Source of the DNA: Actinospineispora acaciae DSM 45401
GTDB lineage: Bacteria > Actinomycetota > Actinomycetes > Mycobacteriales > Pseudonocardiaceae
Assembly (NCBI RefSeq): GCF_000620785.1
Contig: NZ_JIAI01000022.1
Span: 1 to 64,000 of the forward strand
Reading direction: 5' to 3'
DNA: 64,000 nucleotides
In this document: one piece after another, positions 1-7,870 of the stretch
Layout: each line of letters opens with the position of its first letter
Position numbering within the stretch: position 1 is the first letter of the stretch
Position numbers and translations under genes: made by a program
Notes under the pieces: model-generated
The model's input: the letters and a program-made list of their open reading frames with translations, nothing else
Databases searched by the model: none
What the model was told of the DNA's origin: nothing

Positions 1-616
1 GCAGCCCGTCGGCGGTGTACCGCTTGACCGCGCCGGAGCTCAGGTGCATGACCTCGGCGGCCTCCGCGACGCTGAGCTGCCACTGCAGCCGCATCACCAC
101 CGCCTCGCGCTCCCTCGGCGGCAGCTCGGCCAGCGCCGCGCGCACCGCCAGCGCGTCGGCGACCTGCGCGGAGACGTCCGGGCGCTGGCTGGGCAGCTCG
201 GCGTGGCCGGAGTCGTCCTCGGCGACCAGCCGCTGCCGGTCCGGGATCACCGAGCGCAGCTCGCGGTTGACCTCGTTGCAGGTCGCGGTGAGCAGGTAGG
301 CGTCCAGGTTGCTGATCTCCGGGCTGTCCTGCCGCTGGCGGCGCAGCACCTTCTCGAAGGCGCGCTGCACGACGTCCTCGGCGCGCCCGTGGTCGCCGAC
401 CTTGCGCGCGGCGTAGCGGACCAGCATCGGCATCCGGTCGCGGTAGGCCTGCACCAGCCGGCGCTCGAACTCCTCGGCCAGCGCCCTGGACACCCGCCGG
501 ATGCCCGCCCGCCCGGGCGGCACCAGGCCGAGGACGGTGCCGTCACCCTGGTCGGCGAGCCGCACGAGCAGCGTTCCGAACCGCGCCTCATCCTCGGACA
601 GCTCGATCTCGGCCAT
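1..616 (-). CDS. ECF-type RNA polymerase sigma factor (partial, 3' end outside window)
   Basis: The ATG at 616 opens a leftward frame that runs off the window edge after 205 codons, so the C-terminus is missing. Roughly residues 50-120 look like sigma region 2 (YRDRMPMLVRYAARKVGDH, then a GRAEDVVQRAFEKVLRR recognition segment). Residues about 165-205 look like region 4 (LPPREREAVVMRLQWQLSVA, then an HTH ending in SSGAVKRYTADGL). No zinc-finger anti-sigma gene is visible on this side. It lies 21 bp downstream of the amidohydrolase on the same strand and may be co-transcribed with it. The extra 40 or so N-terminal residues before region 2 are longer than in a minimal ECF factor. Family assignment is firm; target promoters are unknown. 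Confidence 0.85.
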   Translation of the reverse strand, partial: MAEIELSEDEARFGTLLVRLADQGDGTVLGLVPPGRAGIRRVSRALAEEFERRLVQAYRDRMPMLVRYAARKVGDHGRAEDVVQRAFEKVLRRQRQDSPEISNLDAYLLTATCNEVNRELRSVIPDRQRLVAEDDSGHAELPSQRPDVSAQVADALAVRAALAELPPREREAVVMRLQWQLSVAEAAEVMHLSSGAVKRYTADGL

Positions 617-637
617 GTTCGCCCCCTTCGCCCCCGA

Positions 638-1567
638 TTATGACGTGTCGACGAGCCCGAGCAGGCGGGCCGGGGTGTCGTGCACGACACGGCGCAGGAA
701 CCCGACGCCCAGCCTGTCGTCCTCGGCGGCCCAGGCGTGGATCGCGCGCAGTTGCTCGGCGTAGGCGTAGGGCAGCGAGGGGTAGTCGGTGCCGAGCACC
801 ACCCGGTCGGCCAGGCCGTCGGCGGCCAGCCGGGCCGGCCAGTCCGGGGGAAGCGGCATCAGCGGCTCGATGAACGCGGTGCCCACCATGGTGGTGTCCA
901 GGTACACCCGCTGGTGGCGGCGCACCAGGTCGAGCGCGGCGTCGTACTCCGGCATGCCGGCGTGGGCGAGCACGGTGGTCAGTGTGGGGTGCGCGTCCAG
1001 GACCTCGGCGAACACGTCGAGGCCCGTGTGATCGCCCCGCAGCGGCCCGTGCCCGCAGTGCACGACCACTGGGACGCCGGCCTCGGCGAGCAGCCCCCAG
1101 GCGGGCGTGAGCAGCGGGTCCCTCGGGTCGAACGCGCCGACCTGGACGTGCACCTTGACGCAGCGCGCGCCGGCGTCCAGCGCCTTGCCGAGGTAGTCGA
1201 GCACACCTGGTTCGGGGTAGAGCGTGGCGGTGGGCAGCGCGGCCGGGGTGCGCTCGGCAAAGTCCAGCACCCAGTCGGTCAGCCAGGCCGCCATGTCCGG
1301 CTTGTGCGGGTAGACCAGCGGCGCGAACCGCAGCACGCCGAGCCGGCGCAGCACGTCCACCCTGGTCGGCTCGTCGAACCGGTAGGTGATCGGCCAGTTC
1401 ATGCCGTAGTGCCGGCCGCCCTCGTCGAAGTACGCCCACACCTTGCGGAGCACCCGCTCGGGCAGGAAGTGCACGTGCATGTCCACCAGCCCGGGCAGCC
1501 CCAGCTCGGCCGTCCACCTCGGCACGTCGGCGTCGTCACGCGGCGGCTCCGGCAGCCCCGCCGTCAA
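638..1567 (-). CDS. Amidohydrolase-2 family metal-dependent hydrolase
   Basis: This encodes a TIM-barrel amidohydrolase of about 309 residues (PF04909 type). Near the N-terminus is the metal-binding strand GLVDMHVHF with an HxH pair. Further along are VVVHCGHGP and VLAHAGMPEYD, which carry the later metal or base histidines, and near the end VVLGTDYPS supplies the conserved Asp. The open frame extends upstream to 1669, but that would overlap the 3' end of smpB. I therefore favour the TTG at 1567, preceded by an AGG-rich stretch. Proteins of this family hydrolyse or decarboxylate small carboxylic and lactone substrates; the substrate here cannot be read. It sits between smpB and an ECF sigma gene on the same strand. 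Confidence 0.85.
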   Translation of the reverse strand: MTAGLPEPPRDDADVPRWTAELGLPGLVDMHVHFLPERVLRKVWAYFDEGGRHYGMNWPITYRFDEPTRVDVLRRLGVLRFAPLVYPHKPDMAAWLTDWVLDFAERTPAALPTATLYPEPGVLDYLGKALDAGARCVKVHVQVGAFDPRDPLLTPAWGLLAEAGVPVVVHCGHGPLRGDHTGLDVFAEVLDAHPTLTTVLAHAGMPEYDAALDLVRRHQRVYLDTTMVGTAFIEPLMPLPPDWPARLAADGLADRVVLGTDYPSLPYAYAEQLRAIHAWAAEDDRLGVGFLRRVVHDTPARLLGLVDTS

Positions 1568-1640
1568 GCTGTAACACCTGCCTCGCCGCGCTCGGCGTGC
1601 ATGGCGTTCGCACGGGTCGGGCAGCACTTGCGTCGTGGGC

Positions 1641-2114
1641 TCACGCCATGCCCTTGGCGCGGCGGCCAAGGACCCGCCTGATCTCCCGCTCCGCGTCGCG
1701 TTTGGCCAGGTCCTGGCGCTTGTCGTGGGACCTCTTGCCGCGCGCGAGGGCCAGCTCGACCTTCACCTTGCCGTCCGTGAAGTACATCCGCAGCGGCACC
1801 AGGGTGAGCCCGCCCTCCCGGGTCTTGCCGATCAGCCGCTCGATCTCCGAGCGGTGCAGCAGCAGCTTGCGGGTGCGCCGGGCCTCGTGGTTCGTCCAGC
1901 TGCCCTGGACGTACTCCGGGATGTACACGTTGCGCAGGAACACCTCGCCGTCGTCCACCGTGGCGAACGCGTCGACCAGTGACGCCCGGCCCAGGCGCAG
2001 GCTCTTGACCTCGGTGCCGACCAGCATGATGCCGGCCTCGTAGGTGTCCAAGATGGTGTAGTCGTGCCGCGCCTTGCGGTTCGACACGATCACCTTCTGC
2101 CCCTGCTCGCGCAT
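1641..2114 (-). CDS. smpB: SsrA-binding protein SmpB
   Basis: SmpB binds tmRNA and delivers it to stalled ribosomes for trans-translation. The 157-residue product has the expected length. Hallmarks are NRKARHDYTILDTYEAGI near the N-terminus, VGTEVKSLRLGRASL, a central beta-barrel segment with NVYIPEY, and a basic C-terminal tail (RGKRSHDKRQDLAKRDAERE) that enters the decoding site. The ATG at 2114 gives the usual SmpB start; the longer frame upstream is not conserved-looking. In actinobacteria smpB normally follows ftsE-ftsX, as it does here after an insertion. No tmRNA (ssrA) gene is visible in the 73 bp downstream. Confidence 0.97.
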   Translation of the reverse strand: MREQGQKVIVSNRKARHDYTILDTYEAGIMLVGTEVKSLRLGRASLVDAFATVDDGEVFLRNVYIPEYVQGSWTNHEARRTRKLLLHRSEIERLIGKTREGGLTLVPLRMYFTDGKVKVELALARGKRSHDKRQDLAKRDAEREIRRVLGRRAKGMA

Positions 2115-2207
2115 ACCGATCAGTCTAGGCGCCGCCCTGACCCGGGCCGGAGCCGGCGACCGACGTCCCCGAGAGGGTCCGAGCGTGAAGATCGCCACAT
2201 TTCTGGG

Positions 2208-2788
2208 ATGCTTGATATACCTGACAACTGGACGGACGCCCAGCTGGCGAGCCGGCGGACGGTGGCAGGCCAGGTGCTGAGCTTTGCCGTCGGCAAGGTG
2301 ACGTTGGAGTTCAGCGGCGAGGTCAAAGCGGGTCGCGGGCGGCAGCGGCGGCGCGAAGTTCTGGGTGCTGACCGCCGACGCCAAGGCCGAGCGTTCGGCG
2401 GGGGCGCCGCGGCGAGGCGCTGGACGCCGCCCGGAAGGCGGTCAGGCGGCACAGGGAGCTGGTCGGCCGGGACCCCGCCCACGAGCCCGCCCTCGCCGCC
2501 GCGCTGAACAGCCTCGCCAACCGGTACGCCACCGCGGGTTGGCGAGACGAGGGGCTCGCGGTCGCCCGGAAGACCGTCGAGCTGTACCGGCGGCTGGCCG
2601 CGAACAACCCTGACGCCCACCTGCACAGCCTGGCCACCACGGCGCACAACCTGGTCACCGACCTGCGCAAGGCGGGACGCCCCGGGGAAGCCCACGCCCT
2701 CGCCCGGGAGGCCGAGCGGTACTACCTCGAGCTGGGCGTCACCGCCCCGGCCTCGCTCGGACCGAAGACCGACGGACCGGGCGGCTGA
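2208..2788 (+). pseudogene. Decayed Trypco2-domain / TPR-like gene
   Basis: Three adjoining fragments in different frames read like one former gene. From about 2208 one frame gives LSFAVGKVTLEFSGEVKAG. A second then gives GGAKFWVLTADAKAERSA; together these resemble the small Trypco2 (trypsin-co-occurring 2) domain, consistent with a frameshift near 2330. A third frame from about 2410 to the TGA at 2788 encodes a helical, TPR-like stretch (GEALDAARKAVRRHRE, then LNSLANRYATAGWRDEGLAV and YRRLAANNPDAHLHSLATTA). Stops prevent any single frame spanning the region. Trypco domains occur in predicted NTPase/protease conflict systems. I infer a dead remnant in the otherwise gene-free stretch 2115-2874. 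Confidence 0.6.
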
Positions 2789-2874
2789 ACCCCGAGCGCG
2801 CGCCGGTTCGCGATCGCACACGATCACCGGCAAACGCCCCGTGCCGGTCATGCCGTGGGATAACGCTGGTCGGC

Positions 2875-3669
2875 GTGACGGGGTGGGGCGGGATACGGAC
2901 GGACGCCGAGCGCGGCGCCCTTGCGGGCCGAGCGTCCCTCGGCGGGGCGGCGCTGGCCGCGTTGCTGCTGCTCACGGGCGTGGCCTACGTGGCATGGGGC
3001 CCGTCCGAGGAGACGGACGCGCCGGCGTTGGTCGGCCCTGCGCTGGCTCGCGTCGAGCCCGCTCAGGAGGACGACGGCCGCGACGGCAACAACGGCGGGC
3101 CGCCCTGTACGAAGGTGCTCACCGACGTGGCGAGCCTGGCCAGCACGCTGTCCGCCGCCGGCCCGAGCGACGTGACCTGCATCCGGGGCGGGAGCGGCGC
3201 CACCCCTCAGCGCTCCCAGAACGGGCCGACCAAGCAGCTGCGCATCTGGCTGACCGGCTACTCGTGGCAGGACAACACGCCGCCGGGCTCGGCCAAGGTC
3301 AGCCAGCCGGTGCTGCACAAGGAGGCCGGCGGGGAAGGCACCTTCGACGACCCGATCACCGTCGCGGTGCCCGGCAAGGGCGGCGGGATCTTCAAGTCCG
3401 GCGCCAAGTTCTACCTGCCCACCGTGCAGCGGTACGTGATCGTCGAGGACACCGGCGCCAGCGCCGCCCCGTCCGGGCAGGACGGCCACCTGGACATGTG
3501 GATCGGCGGCAAGGGCGGCACCCGGAGCGCCACCGACGCGTGCATGGACAAGATCACCGCCAAGGGCGTCCCCGCCGAGCACAACCCGCCGCCGGACCGT
3601 CCCGTGATCAAAGGCCCGATCTACGCCGACAACCGCTGCAACATTCCCGGCGGCCGCTCCCGCAACTAG
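2875..3669 (+). CDS. Membrane-anchored or secreted double-psi-barrel-like protein
   Basis: The product is 264 residues from a GTG start. A hydrophobic segment at about residues 20-42 (ALAALLLLTGVAYVAWG) is an uncleaved anchor or signal. Residues about 45-75 are acidic and low-complexity. The C-terminal half has GTFDDPITVAVPGK, FYLPTVQRYVIVEDTG and HLDMWIGGKGG, a strand pattern reminiscent of expansin/3D-type double-psi beta-barrels with a conserved Asp near DMWIGG. Paired cysteines in the mature part (PPCTKV, VTCIRGG, DACMDK, NRCNIPG) suggest disulfides outside the cell. It converges on ftsX with a 5 bp gap. The fold assignment is by motif shape only; an enzymatic role in wall remodelling is possible but unproven. 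Confidence 0.7.
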   Translation: MTGWGGIRTDAERGALAGRASLGGAALAALLLLTGVAYVAWGPSEETDAPALVGPALARVEPAQEDDGRDGNNGGPPCTKVLTDVASLASTLSAAGPSDVTCIRGGSGATPQRSQNGPTKQLRIWLTGYSWQDNTPPGSAKVSQPVLHKEAGGEGTFDDPITVAVPGKGGGIFKSGAKFYLPTVQRYVIVEDTGASAAPSGQDGHLDMWIGGKGGTRSATDACMDKITAKGVPAEHNPPPDRPVIKGPIYADNRCNIPGGRSRN

Positions 3670-3674
3670 TGCCG

Positions 3675-4574
3675 CTAGAGCCGCACGTACAGCCGCAGCG
3701 TCACGTACCCGGTGATGGACGCGATGCCGATGCCGAGCAGGAACAGCCACGGCGAGACCGCGAGGATGTCCGTGTACTGCAGCGTCGGGACCACCCCGTT
3801 GCCGAAGCCGCTGGAGATCGCCGAGTCCAGGAACAGCGCCTTGCCGGCCAGCAGGCTGCCCACCGCGAGCGCCGTGCCGACCACCCCGGTCACCGCCGCC
3901 TCCAGCAGGAACGGCAACTGTGTGTACCACCGCGTGGCGCCGACCAGCCGCATCACGCCGACTTCCGTTCGTCGGTTGTACGCCGAGAGCTGCACCATGT
4001 TGGAGATCAGCAGCGCGGCCGCGACCACCTCGATCAGCGCCAGCGCGAACACCACGTCCCGGACCGTGCGCAGGAAGCTGAACAGCCGCTCCACCACGTC
4101 GCGCTGGTCGGTGATCGACTTGACGCCGACCTTGCCCTGCAGCAGCTTGCGCAGCCCATCGGTGTCGTTCGGGTTCACCAGCTTGACCCGCAGCGACGCC
4201 GGCAGCCCCTGCGGGCGGGCCAGCGCGGCCAGCGTCTGGCCCTGGAACAGCCGCTGGAACCGGGCGAACGCGTCCTGCTGGTTCTCGAAGGTCACCGACT
4301 GGACCAGCGGCGAGGCCTTCAGCTCGTCGCGCAGCCCGGCGCAGATGCTCTGCGAGCAGTCCTGGTCGCGGGTGGAGACGTCCAGGGTGAGGGAGACGAC
4401 CAGCTCGAGACGGTCGCCGTAGAGGTCCTGGGTCTCGTCGATGGTGTGCACCGCGAGCAGCCCGGTGCCGAGCAGCCCCAGCGAGACCGCGGTGGTCAGG
4501 ATCATCGCGATCGTCATCGTGACGTTGCGTCGCAGGCCGGTGATGACCTCGCGGAAGACGAAGTTGAATCGCAT
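3675..4574 (-). CDS. ftsX: Cell-division ABC transporter permease FtsX
   Basis: FtsX is the membrane partner of FtsE and controls cell-wall hydrolases during division. The 299-residue protein has the standard layout. A short cytoplasmic N-terminus (MRFNFVFREVITGLRRNVTM) precedes TM1 at about 21-43, then comes an extracellular loop to about residue 170 containing a CSQSIC cysteine pair. Three C-terminal TM helices follow, around VVFALALIEVVAAALLISN, LLEAAVTGVVGTALAVGSL and SPWLFLLGIGIASITGYVTL. It lies 52 bp downstream of ftsE on the same strand. No adjacent M23 peptidase is present between it and smpB, where some actinobacteria carry one. Confidence 0.96.
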   Translation of the reverse strand: MRFNFVFREVITGLRRNVTMTIAMILTTAVSLGLLGTGLLAVHTIDETQDLYGDRLELVVSLTLDVSTRDQDCSQSICAGLRDELKASPLVQSVTFENQQDAFARFQRLFQGQTLAALARPQGLPASLRVKLVNPNDTDGLRKLLQGKVGVKSITDQRDVVERLFSFLRTVRDVVFALALIEVVAAALLISNMVQLSAYNRRTEVGVMRLVGATRWYTQLPFLLEAAVTGVVGTALAVGSLLAGKALFLDSAISSGFGNGVVPTLQYTDILAVSPWLFLLGIGIASITGYVTLRLYVRL

Positions 4575-4626
4575 GTGGTCTGACCTTCTCGAAACCTCGG
4601 ACGGACGGGCGCTGCTGGTGGGTGCG

Positions 4627-5316
4627 TCAGCGGCCCACGCCGTAGACCCCCCTCGTCTCGTCGCGGATGACCTTGCCGAGATCCAGCTCGACCACCCGCC
4701 TGCGCATCGAGTCGACGATGGAGTGGTCGTGGGTGGCCATCAGCACCGTCGTCCCGGTTCGGTTGATCCGCTCCAGCAGCAGCATGATGTCCTGGCTGGT
4801 GTCCGGGTCGAGGTTCCCGGTCGGCTCGTCGGCCAGCAGCACCAGCGGCCGGTTCACGAACGCCCTGGCCACCGCCACGCGCTGTTGCTCGCCGCCGGAC
4901 AGCTCGTTGGGCATCCGGCCGGCCTTGCCCTCCAGCCCGACCAGCTCGAGCACCTCCGGCACCACCTTCTGCACCGTCCGCGCCGGCTTGCCGATCACCT
5001 CGAGGGCGAACGCCACGTTCTCCGCGACCGACTTGTTCTGCAGCAACCTGAAGTCCTGGAACACGCAACCCACCCGCTGGCGCAGCCTCGGCACCTTGCG
5101 CCGGGGCAGCTTGGCCACGTTCCAGTCGGAGACGAACACGTTGCCCTTGGTGGGCACGTCCTCCCGCAACAGCAGCCGCAGGAACGTCGACTTGCCCGAC
5201 CCCGACGGCCCGATCAGGAAGACGAACTCGCCCTTCCCGACGTCCACCGAGACGTCGTCCAACGCGGGTCGGGTGGACGTCTTGTAGGACTTGGAGACCT
5301 TCTCCAGGCGAATCAC
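4627..5316 (-). CDS. ftsE: Cell-division ABC transporter ATP-binding protein FtsE
   Basis: This is the cytoplasmic ATPase of the FtsEX complex, 229 residues long. Starting at ATG 5316 it reads MIRLEKVSKSYK, then Walker A GPSGSGKS (about residues 36-43), Q-loop CVFQDFRLL, signature LSGGEQQRVAVARA, Walker B LVLLADEPTGNLD and H-loop ATHDHSIVD. All catalytic positions are intact. The ftsE-ftsX order and the placement between prfB and smpB match the usual actinobacterial arrangement, although genes have been inserted between prfB and ftsE here. Confidence 0.97.
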   Translation of the reverse strand: MIRLEKVSKSYKTSTRPALDDVSVDVGKGEFVFLIGPSGSGKSTFLRLLLREDVPTKGNVFVSDWNVAKLPRRKVPRLRQRVGCVFQDFRLLQNKSVAENVAFALEVIGKPARTVQKVVPEVLELVGLEGKAGRMPNELSGGEQQRVAVARAFVNRPLVLLADEPTGNLDPDTSQDIMLLLERINRTGTTVLMATHDHSIVDSMRRRVVELDLGKVIRDETRGVYGVGR

Positions 5317-5527
5317 GGGTGGCGAGCCTACTCGCCCCGGATCGGCCGACCCGCCGCCGACCCGCCGTCACCGGGTGCCGCCACTACCGCCCATCACCCC
5401 TCTCACCTCACCGTGCGTGATCATTCAACCGGTCGGACTCCGCACAGCGTGACCGTCCGTGACAAAGGCGGCCGGTCTCACCCGAACCGCCCATCCAGCT
5501 CGCTCCGAGCCGATACCGTCACCTCCC

Positions 5528-5869
5528 ATGGCGAACGGCCCCGGCACGCCGCCGGACCCGGCACAGCTACGGGTCGAGCCGGAACGCGTGATGGCGGCGA
5601 TGAGACTCCTCGTCGCCGAGTCCGACCGCCTGCTCGACTCCGCCCGCCGCGCCCGCCTGCAAGCCCCCTGGGTCGGCCCGTGCGGCGCCGACCCGGTCTC
5701 CCGTGACGCCGCCGCCGCCTTCAACCACCGCATCGACCTCCTGGTCGACCAATGCCACCGCTACGCCGCCGACCTCCGCGCCGCCGGCCACGCCCTGGCC
5801 CGCACGGCAAGGGACTACGGCCACACCGACGCCGAGATCGAAGCCGCCCTCCGCCACACCCACCCCTGA
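5528..5869 (+). CDS. Small helical WxG / YxxxD protein (possible type VII secretion substrate)
   Basis: This is a 113-residue, mostly helical protein. I start it at ATG 5528 because the upstream extension is basic and Pro-rich and overlaps a probable promoter region. A WVG triplet sits at residues 48-50 between two predicted helices, and the C-terminal helix is followed by YGHTD, matching the YxxxD/E export signal. Together these resemble WXG100/PE-type ESX substrates, although the length and a cysteine pair are unusual. No ESX machinery gene (EccC, MycP) occurs in the window, so it would be an orphan. It converges on the AbiEi-like gene across a strong palindrome. Confidence 0.6.
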   Translation: MANGPGTPPDPAQLRVEPERVMAAMRLLVAESDRLLDSARRARLQAPWVGPCGADPVSRDAAAAFNHRIDLLVDQCHRYAADLRAAGHALARTARDYGHTDAEIEAALRHTHP

Positions 5870-5891
5870 CCGCCCGCGCCCTGACCGCCGG

Positions 5892-5967
5892 CCGCCCGCA
5901 CACCCACTTCGTGCGCCACACACCTGCTGCAGCGCGTGTGCCGGGGACGAAGTGGGTGTGCGGGCGG
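5892..5967. repeat. Large palindrome, copy A, flanking the AbiEi-like gene (possible bidirectional terminator)
   Basis: Two perfect 21-nt arms (5892-5912 and 5947-5967) can pair; the left arm begins CCGCCCGCACACCC and ends ACTTCGT. The 34-nt middle contains a smaller CACAC/GTGTG inverted repeat. The element fills the space between the convergent genes ending at 5869 and 5968, so it could terminate both. A diverged relative lies on the other side of the AbiEi-like gene at 6962-7032, which makes it a dispersed element and not just a local terminator. Confidence 0.8.
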
Positions 5968-6876
5968 TCATCTGTTGAAGGCGCGGAGGATGCGGGCGAC
6001 GACGGGGGCGAAGTCGCGGAGGTCGTGCCAGGTCCAGCGGGTCACCTCGAGGTGGTTGTCGCGGAGGCGGTCCTCGCGGAGTTTCTCCTCGAAGACGGCG
6101 TCGCCGGGGGTTTCGCCGGGGCGGAGGAGGCGGCCGTACTTGATGCGGCCGTCGAACTCGCCGACCGTGCGAAACTCGGGCCAGGCGAAGTCGACCCGCG
6201 CGATCGACATCCCGTCCCGGCGTACCTCCCATTGCGGCACCGGCGCGGGCAGCCCGGCACGGCTCAGTGCCACCCGGCTGCGGGACTCGCCGACGCTCTC
6301 GCTGCGCCCGTCCGCGAACGCCACCACCCGGCGCGCGGCGGGGCTACCGCGCCATCCGGCCGCCCGGTCGACCGCGACGCCCATGCCGGCCTCGTCCACC
6401 AGCCCCAGCCGCAGGGCGGCGTCGGCGATCGCAACCGCCGAGGCGAACGGCAACGACCGCGCCAGGTCGACGACCGTGCGTGCCGGGGAGGTCACCGCCA
6501 TCCCGGTCACCTCGACGATCTCCTCGGCCGTCAGCGGCGCGGCGTGCAGGTGCACCGTCGCGCCGATCCGCCCGCCGGTGCGCTGGGCGCGCGTCAGGTG
6601 CACCCGCCCGAGCGGAACCGACCAGGTCGGCAACCCGAGCAACACGGCCGCCGAGGCATGGCTGACCACCGATCCGGCCCCGGCGTCCGGCAGCGCGGCG
6701 GCGATGAGCAGCGCATGCCGAGCGGCGGCATCGCCCAGCCGGGCATCGTCGCCGGCGACGTAAGCACCCCGCCGAACCGACGCCAGCTCCCCCACCCGAA
6801 GCCCCCGCCGAAGCTCCCCGTCCGTATACCCCGCGGCGACCAACGACCGCCGCAACTCCACCCCACCCAGCTCCAC
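5968..6876 (-). CDS. AbiEi-like / DUF559-family protein
   Basis: The N-terminal part (RRSLVAAGYTDGELRRGL, then LASVRRGAYV) resembles the winged-helix module of AbiEi-type antitoxins. The C-terminal part (ARVDFAWPEFRTVGEFDG, then KYGRLLRPGE and VTRWTWHDL) resembles the Vsr-like nuclease fold of DUF559 proteins. The frame opens at GTG 6945, but the first 23 codons are Arg/Gly-rich and run through a short direct repeat (GTGGACAACTCGCC at about 6931 and 6949). I therefore prefer GTG 6876, which gives 302 residues. No AbiEii nucleotidyltransferase toxin is adjacent. Such lone proteins are common in actinobacteria, and their function is not established. Confidence 0.75.
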   Translation of the reverse strand: MELGGVELRRSLVAAGYTDGELRRGLRVGELASVRRGAYVAGDDARLGDAAARHALLIAAALPDAGAGSVVSHASAAVLLGLPTWSVPLGRVHLTRAQRTGGRIGATVHLHAAPLTAEEIVEVTGMAVTSPARTVVDLARSLPFASAVAIADAALRLGLVDEAGMGVAVDRAAGWRGSPAARRVVAFADGRSESVGESRSRVALSRAGLPAPVPQWEVRRDGMSIARVDFAWPEFRTVGEFDGRIKYGRLLRPGETPGDAVFEEKLREDRLRDNHLEVTRWTWHDLRDFAPVVARILRAFNR

Positions 6877-6961
6877 CCCCGCAGCATCCCGCCGCCCCGC
6901 CCGCCGCGGGCGCCCCCGCCCGCCCACCTGTGGACAACTCGCCACCCGTGGACAACTCGCC

Positions 6962-7032
6962 GCCGCACACCCACTTCGTGCTCAGCACACCTGCTTCAGC
7001 GCATGTGCGGCGCACGAACCGGGTGTGCGAGC
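6962..7032. repeat. Large palindrome, copy B, diverged
   Basis: The left arm (6962-6979) shares GCACACCCACTTCGT with copy A at 5892-5967. The right arm (7014-7032) reads ACGAACCGGGTGTGCG where copy A has ACGAAGTGGGTGTGCG, so two positions have changed. The middle again carries CACACCTGCT(T/G)CAGCGC. It lies between the start of the AbiEi-like gene and the 3' end of the MerR gene. Two related copies bracketing one gene suggest a mobile or recombinogenic palindromic element. Confidence 0.7.
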
Positions 7033-7052
7033 GAAGGCCGGGGCCGAGGTGG

Positions 7053-7829
7053 TCAGGGGCAGGCGGCGGTGTCGTGCACGGGGCAGTGGAGTTCGACCAC
7101 GTCGGCGGCGAGGGGGAGCTCGCGGTAGGGGCCGTGGGACTGCAGGCCGTGCTCGGCCAGCACGGCGTCCACGGTCAGCCACGGGTCGGCCGGGTCCCCG
7201 TCCGTGCGAGCCAAAGTGACCACCGCGCCCCGCTCCTCGGCCGGCACCTCGCCCAGCTCCAGCCCGGGTCCCGGGTCAACCCCCGGAGCCAACGGCACCC
7301 CCACCATGACGTCGATCTTCGACCCATCCGGCCGTCCGTAATAAACGCGGACGCCGGCCGCCGCCAGCCGCCCGGACAACGCGGCGACCATGGCGCCGAT
7401 CTCGCTGGCGTCGTTCACCTCGCCGCTGACCTGCGCGAGCCGGAGCGCGGGCAGCGGCTCCAGGCGGAGTGTGTCGGAAGACATGGTCAGCCCCTCCTCG
7501 ATCGATCGGAGCCGCCGCGCCACCTCGGCCAGCCGCCGGGTGTCGGACTCGATGCGCCGCTCCAGCTCAGCTTCGCGCAGCCGGAGCATGCCCCGCAGCG
7601 CCTCGACGGAGATCCGGTCGTCCAGCGCCGCCCGGCACTGGTCGAGCGTGAACCCCAGCTCCTTGAGCGCGACCACGCCGTTCACCCGTCCGACCTGCGA
7701 GGCCGCATACCAGCGATAACCGGTGGCCTCATCGACCCGTTCCGGCACGACCAAGCCCACCGCGTCGTAATGCCGCAACATCCGGACCGAGACCCGGGTG
7801 CGGGCAGCAAGCTCTCCGATGCTCAACAT
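7053..7829 (-). CDS. MerR-family transcriptional regulator with GyrI-like effector domain
   Basis: The 258-residue protein begins MLSIGELAARTRVSVRML, a classic MerR winged helix, with RHYDAVGLVVPERVD and a GYRWYAASQ turn. A dimerisation coiled coil spans about residues 75-115 (REAELERRIESDTRRLAEV). The C-terminal half (about 125-258) is of the GyrI/effector-binding type, usual for drug-responsive regulators such as BmrR and TipA. ATG 7829 places the HTH at the N-terminus; the longer frame adds a non-conserved leader. A palindrome 20 bp upstream is a likely autoregulatory site. It is 42 bp downstream of prfB on the same strand. Confidence 0.9.
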   Translation of the reverse strand: MLSIGELAARTRVSVRMLRHYDAVGLVVPERVDEATGYRWYAASQVGRVNGVVALKELGFTLDQCRAALDDRISVEALRGMLRLREAELERRIESDTRRLAEVARRLRSIEEGLTMSSDTLRLEPLPALRLAQVSGEVNDASEIGAMVAALSGRLAAAGVRVYYGRPDGSKIDVMVGVPLAPGVDPGPGLELGEVPAEERGAVVTLARTDGDPADPWLTVDAVLAEHGLQSHGPYRELPLAADVVELHCPVHDTAACP

Positions 7830-7849
7830 GACGCGCCCACTACACGCCA

Positions 7850-7862
7850 TGACACCGTGTCA
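7850..7862. promoter_or_regulatory. Candidate MerR operator
   Basis: TGACACCGTGTCA is a perfect inverted repeat (6-nt arms around one base), 21 nt upstream of the MerR start codon. It contains a CTGACA-like -35 sequence in the direction of the regulator. MerR proteins bind dyads lying between the -35 and -10 boxes, so autoregulation is likely. The -10 box is not obvious. Confidence 0.5.
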
Positions 7863-7870
7863 GGGTCCAG

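Noticed and set aside
1568..1640. Possible ssrA (tmRNA) gene next to smpB
   Set aside because: Only 73 bp separate smpB and the amidohydrolase, too short for tmRNA, and no tag or tRNA-like end is visible.
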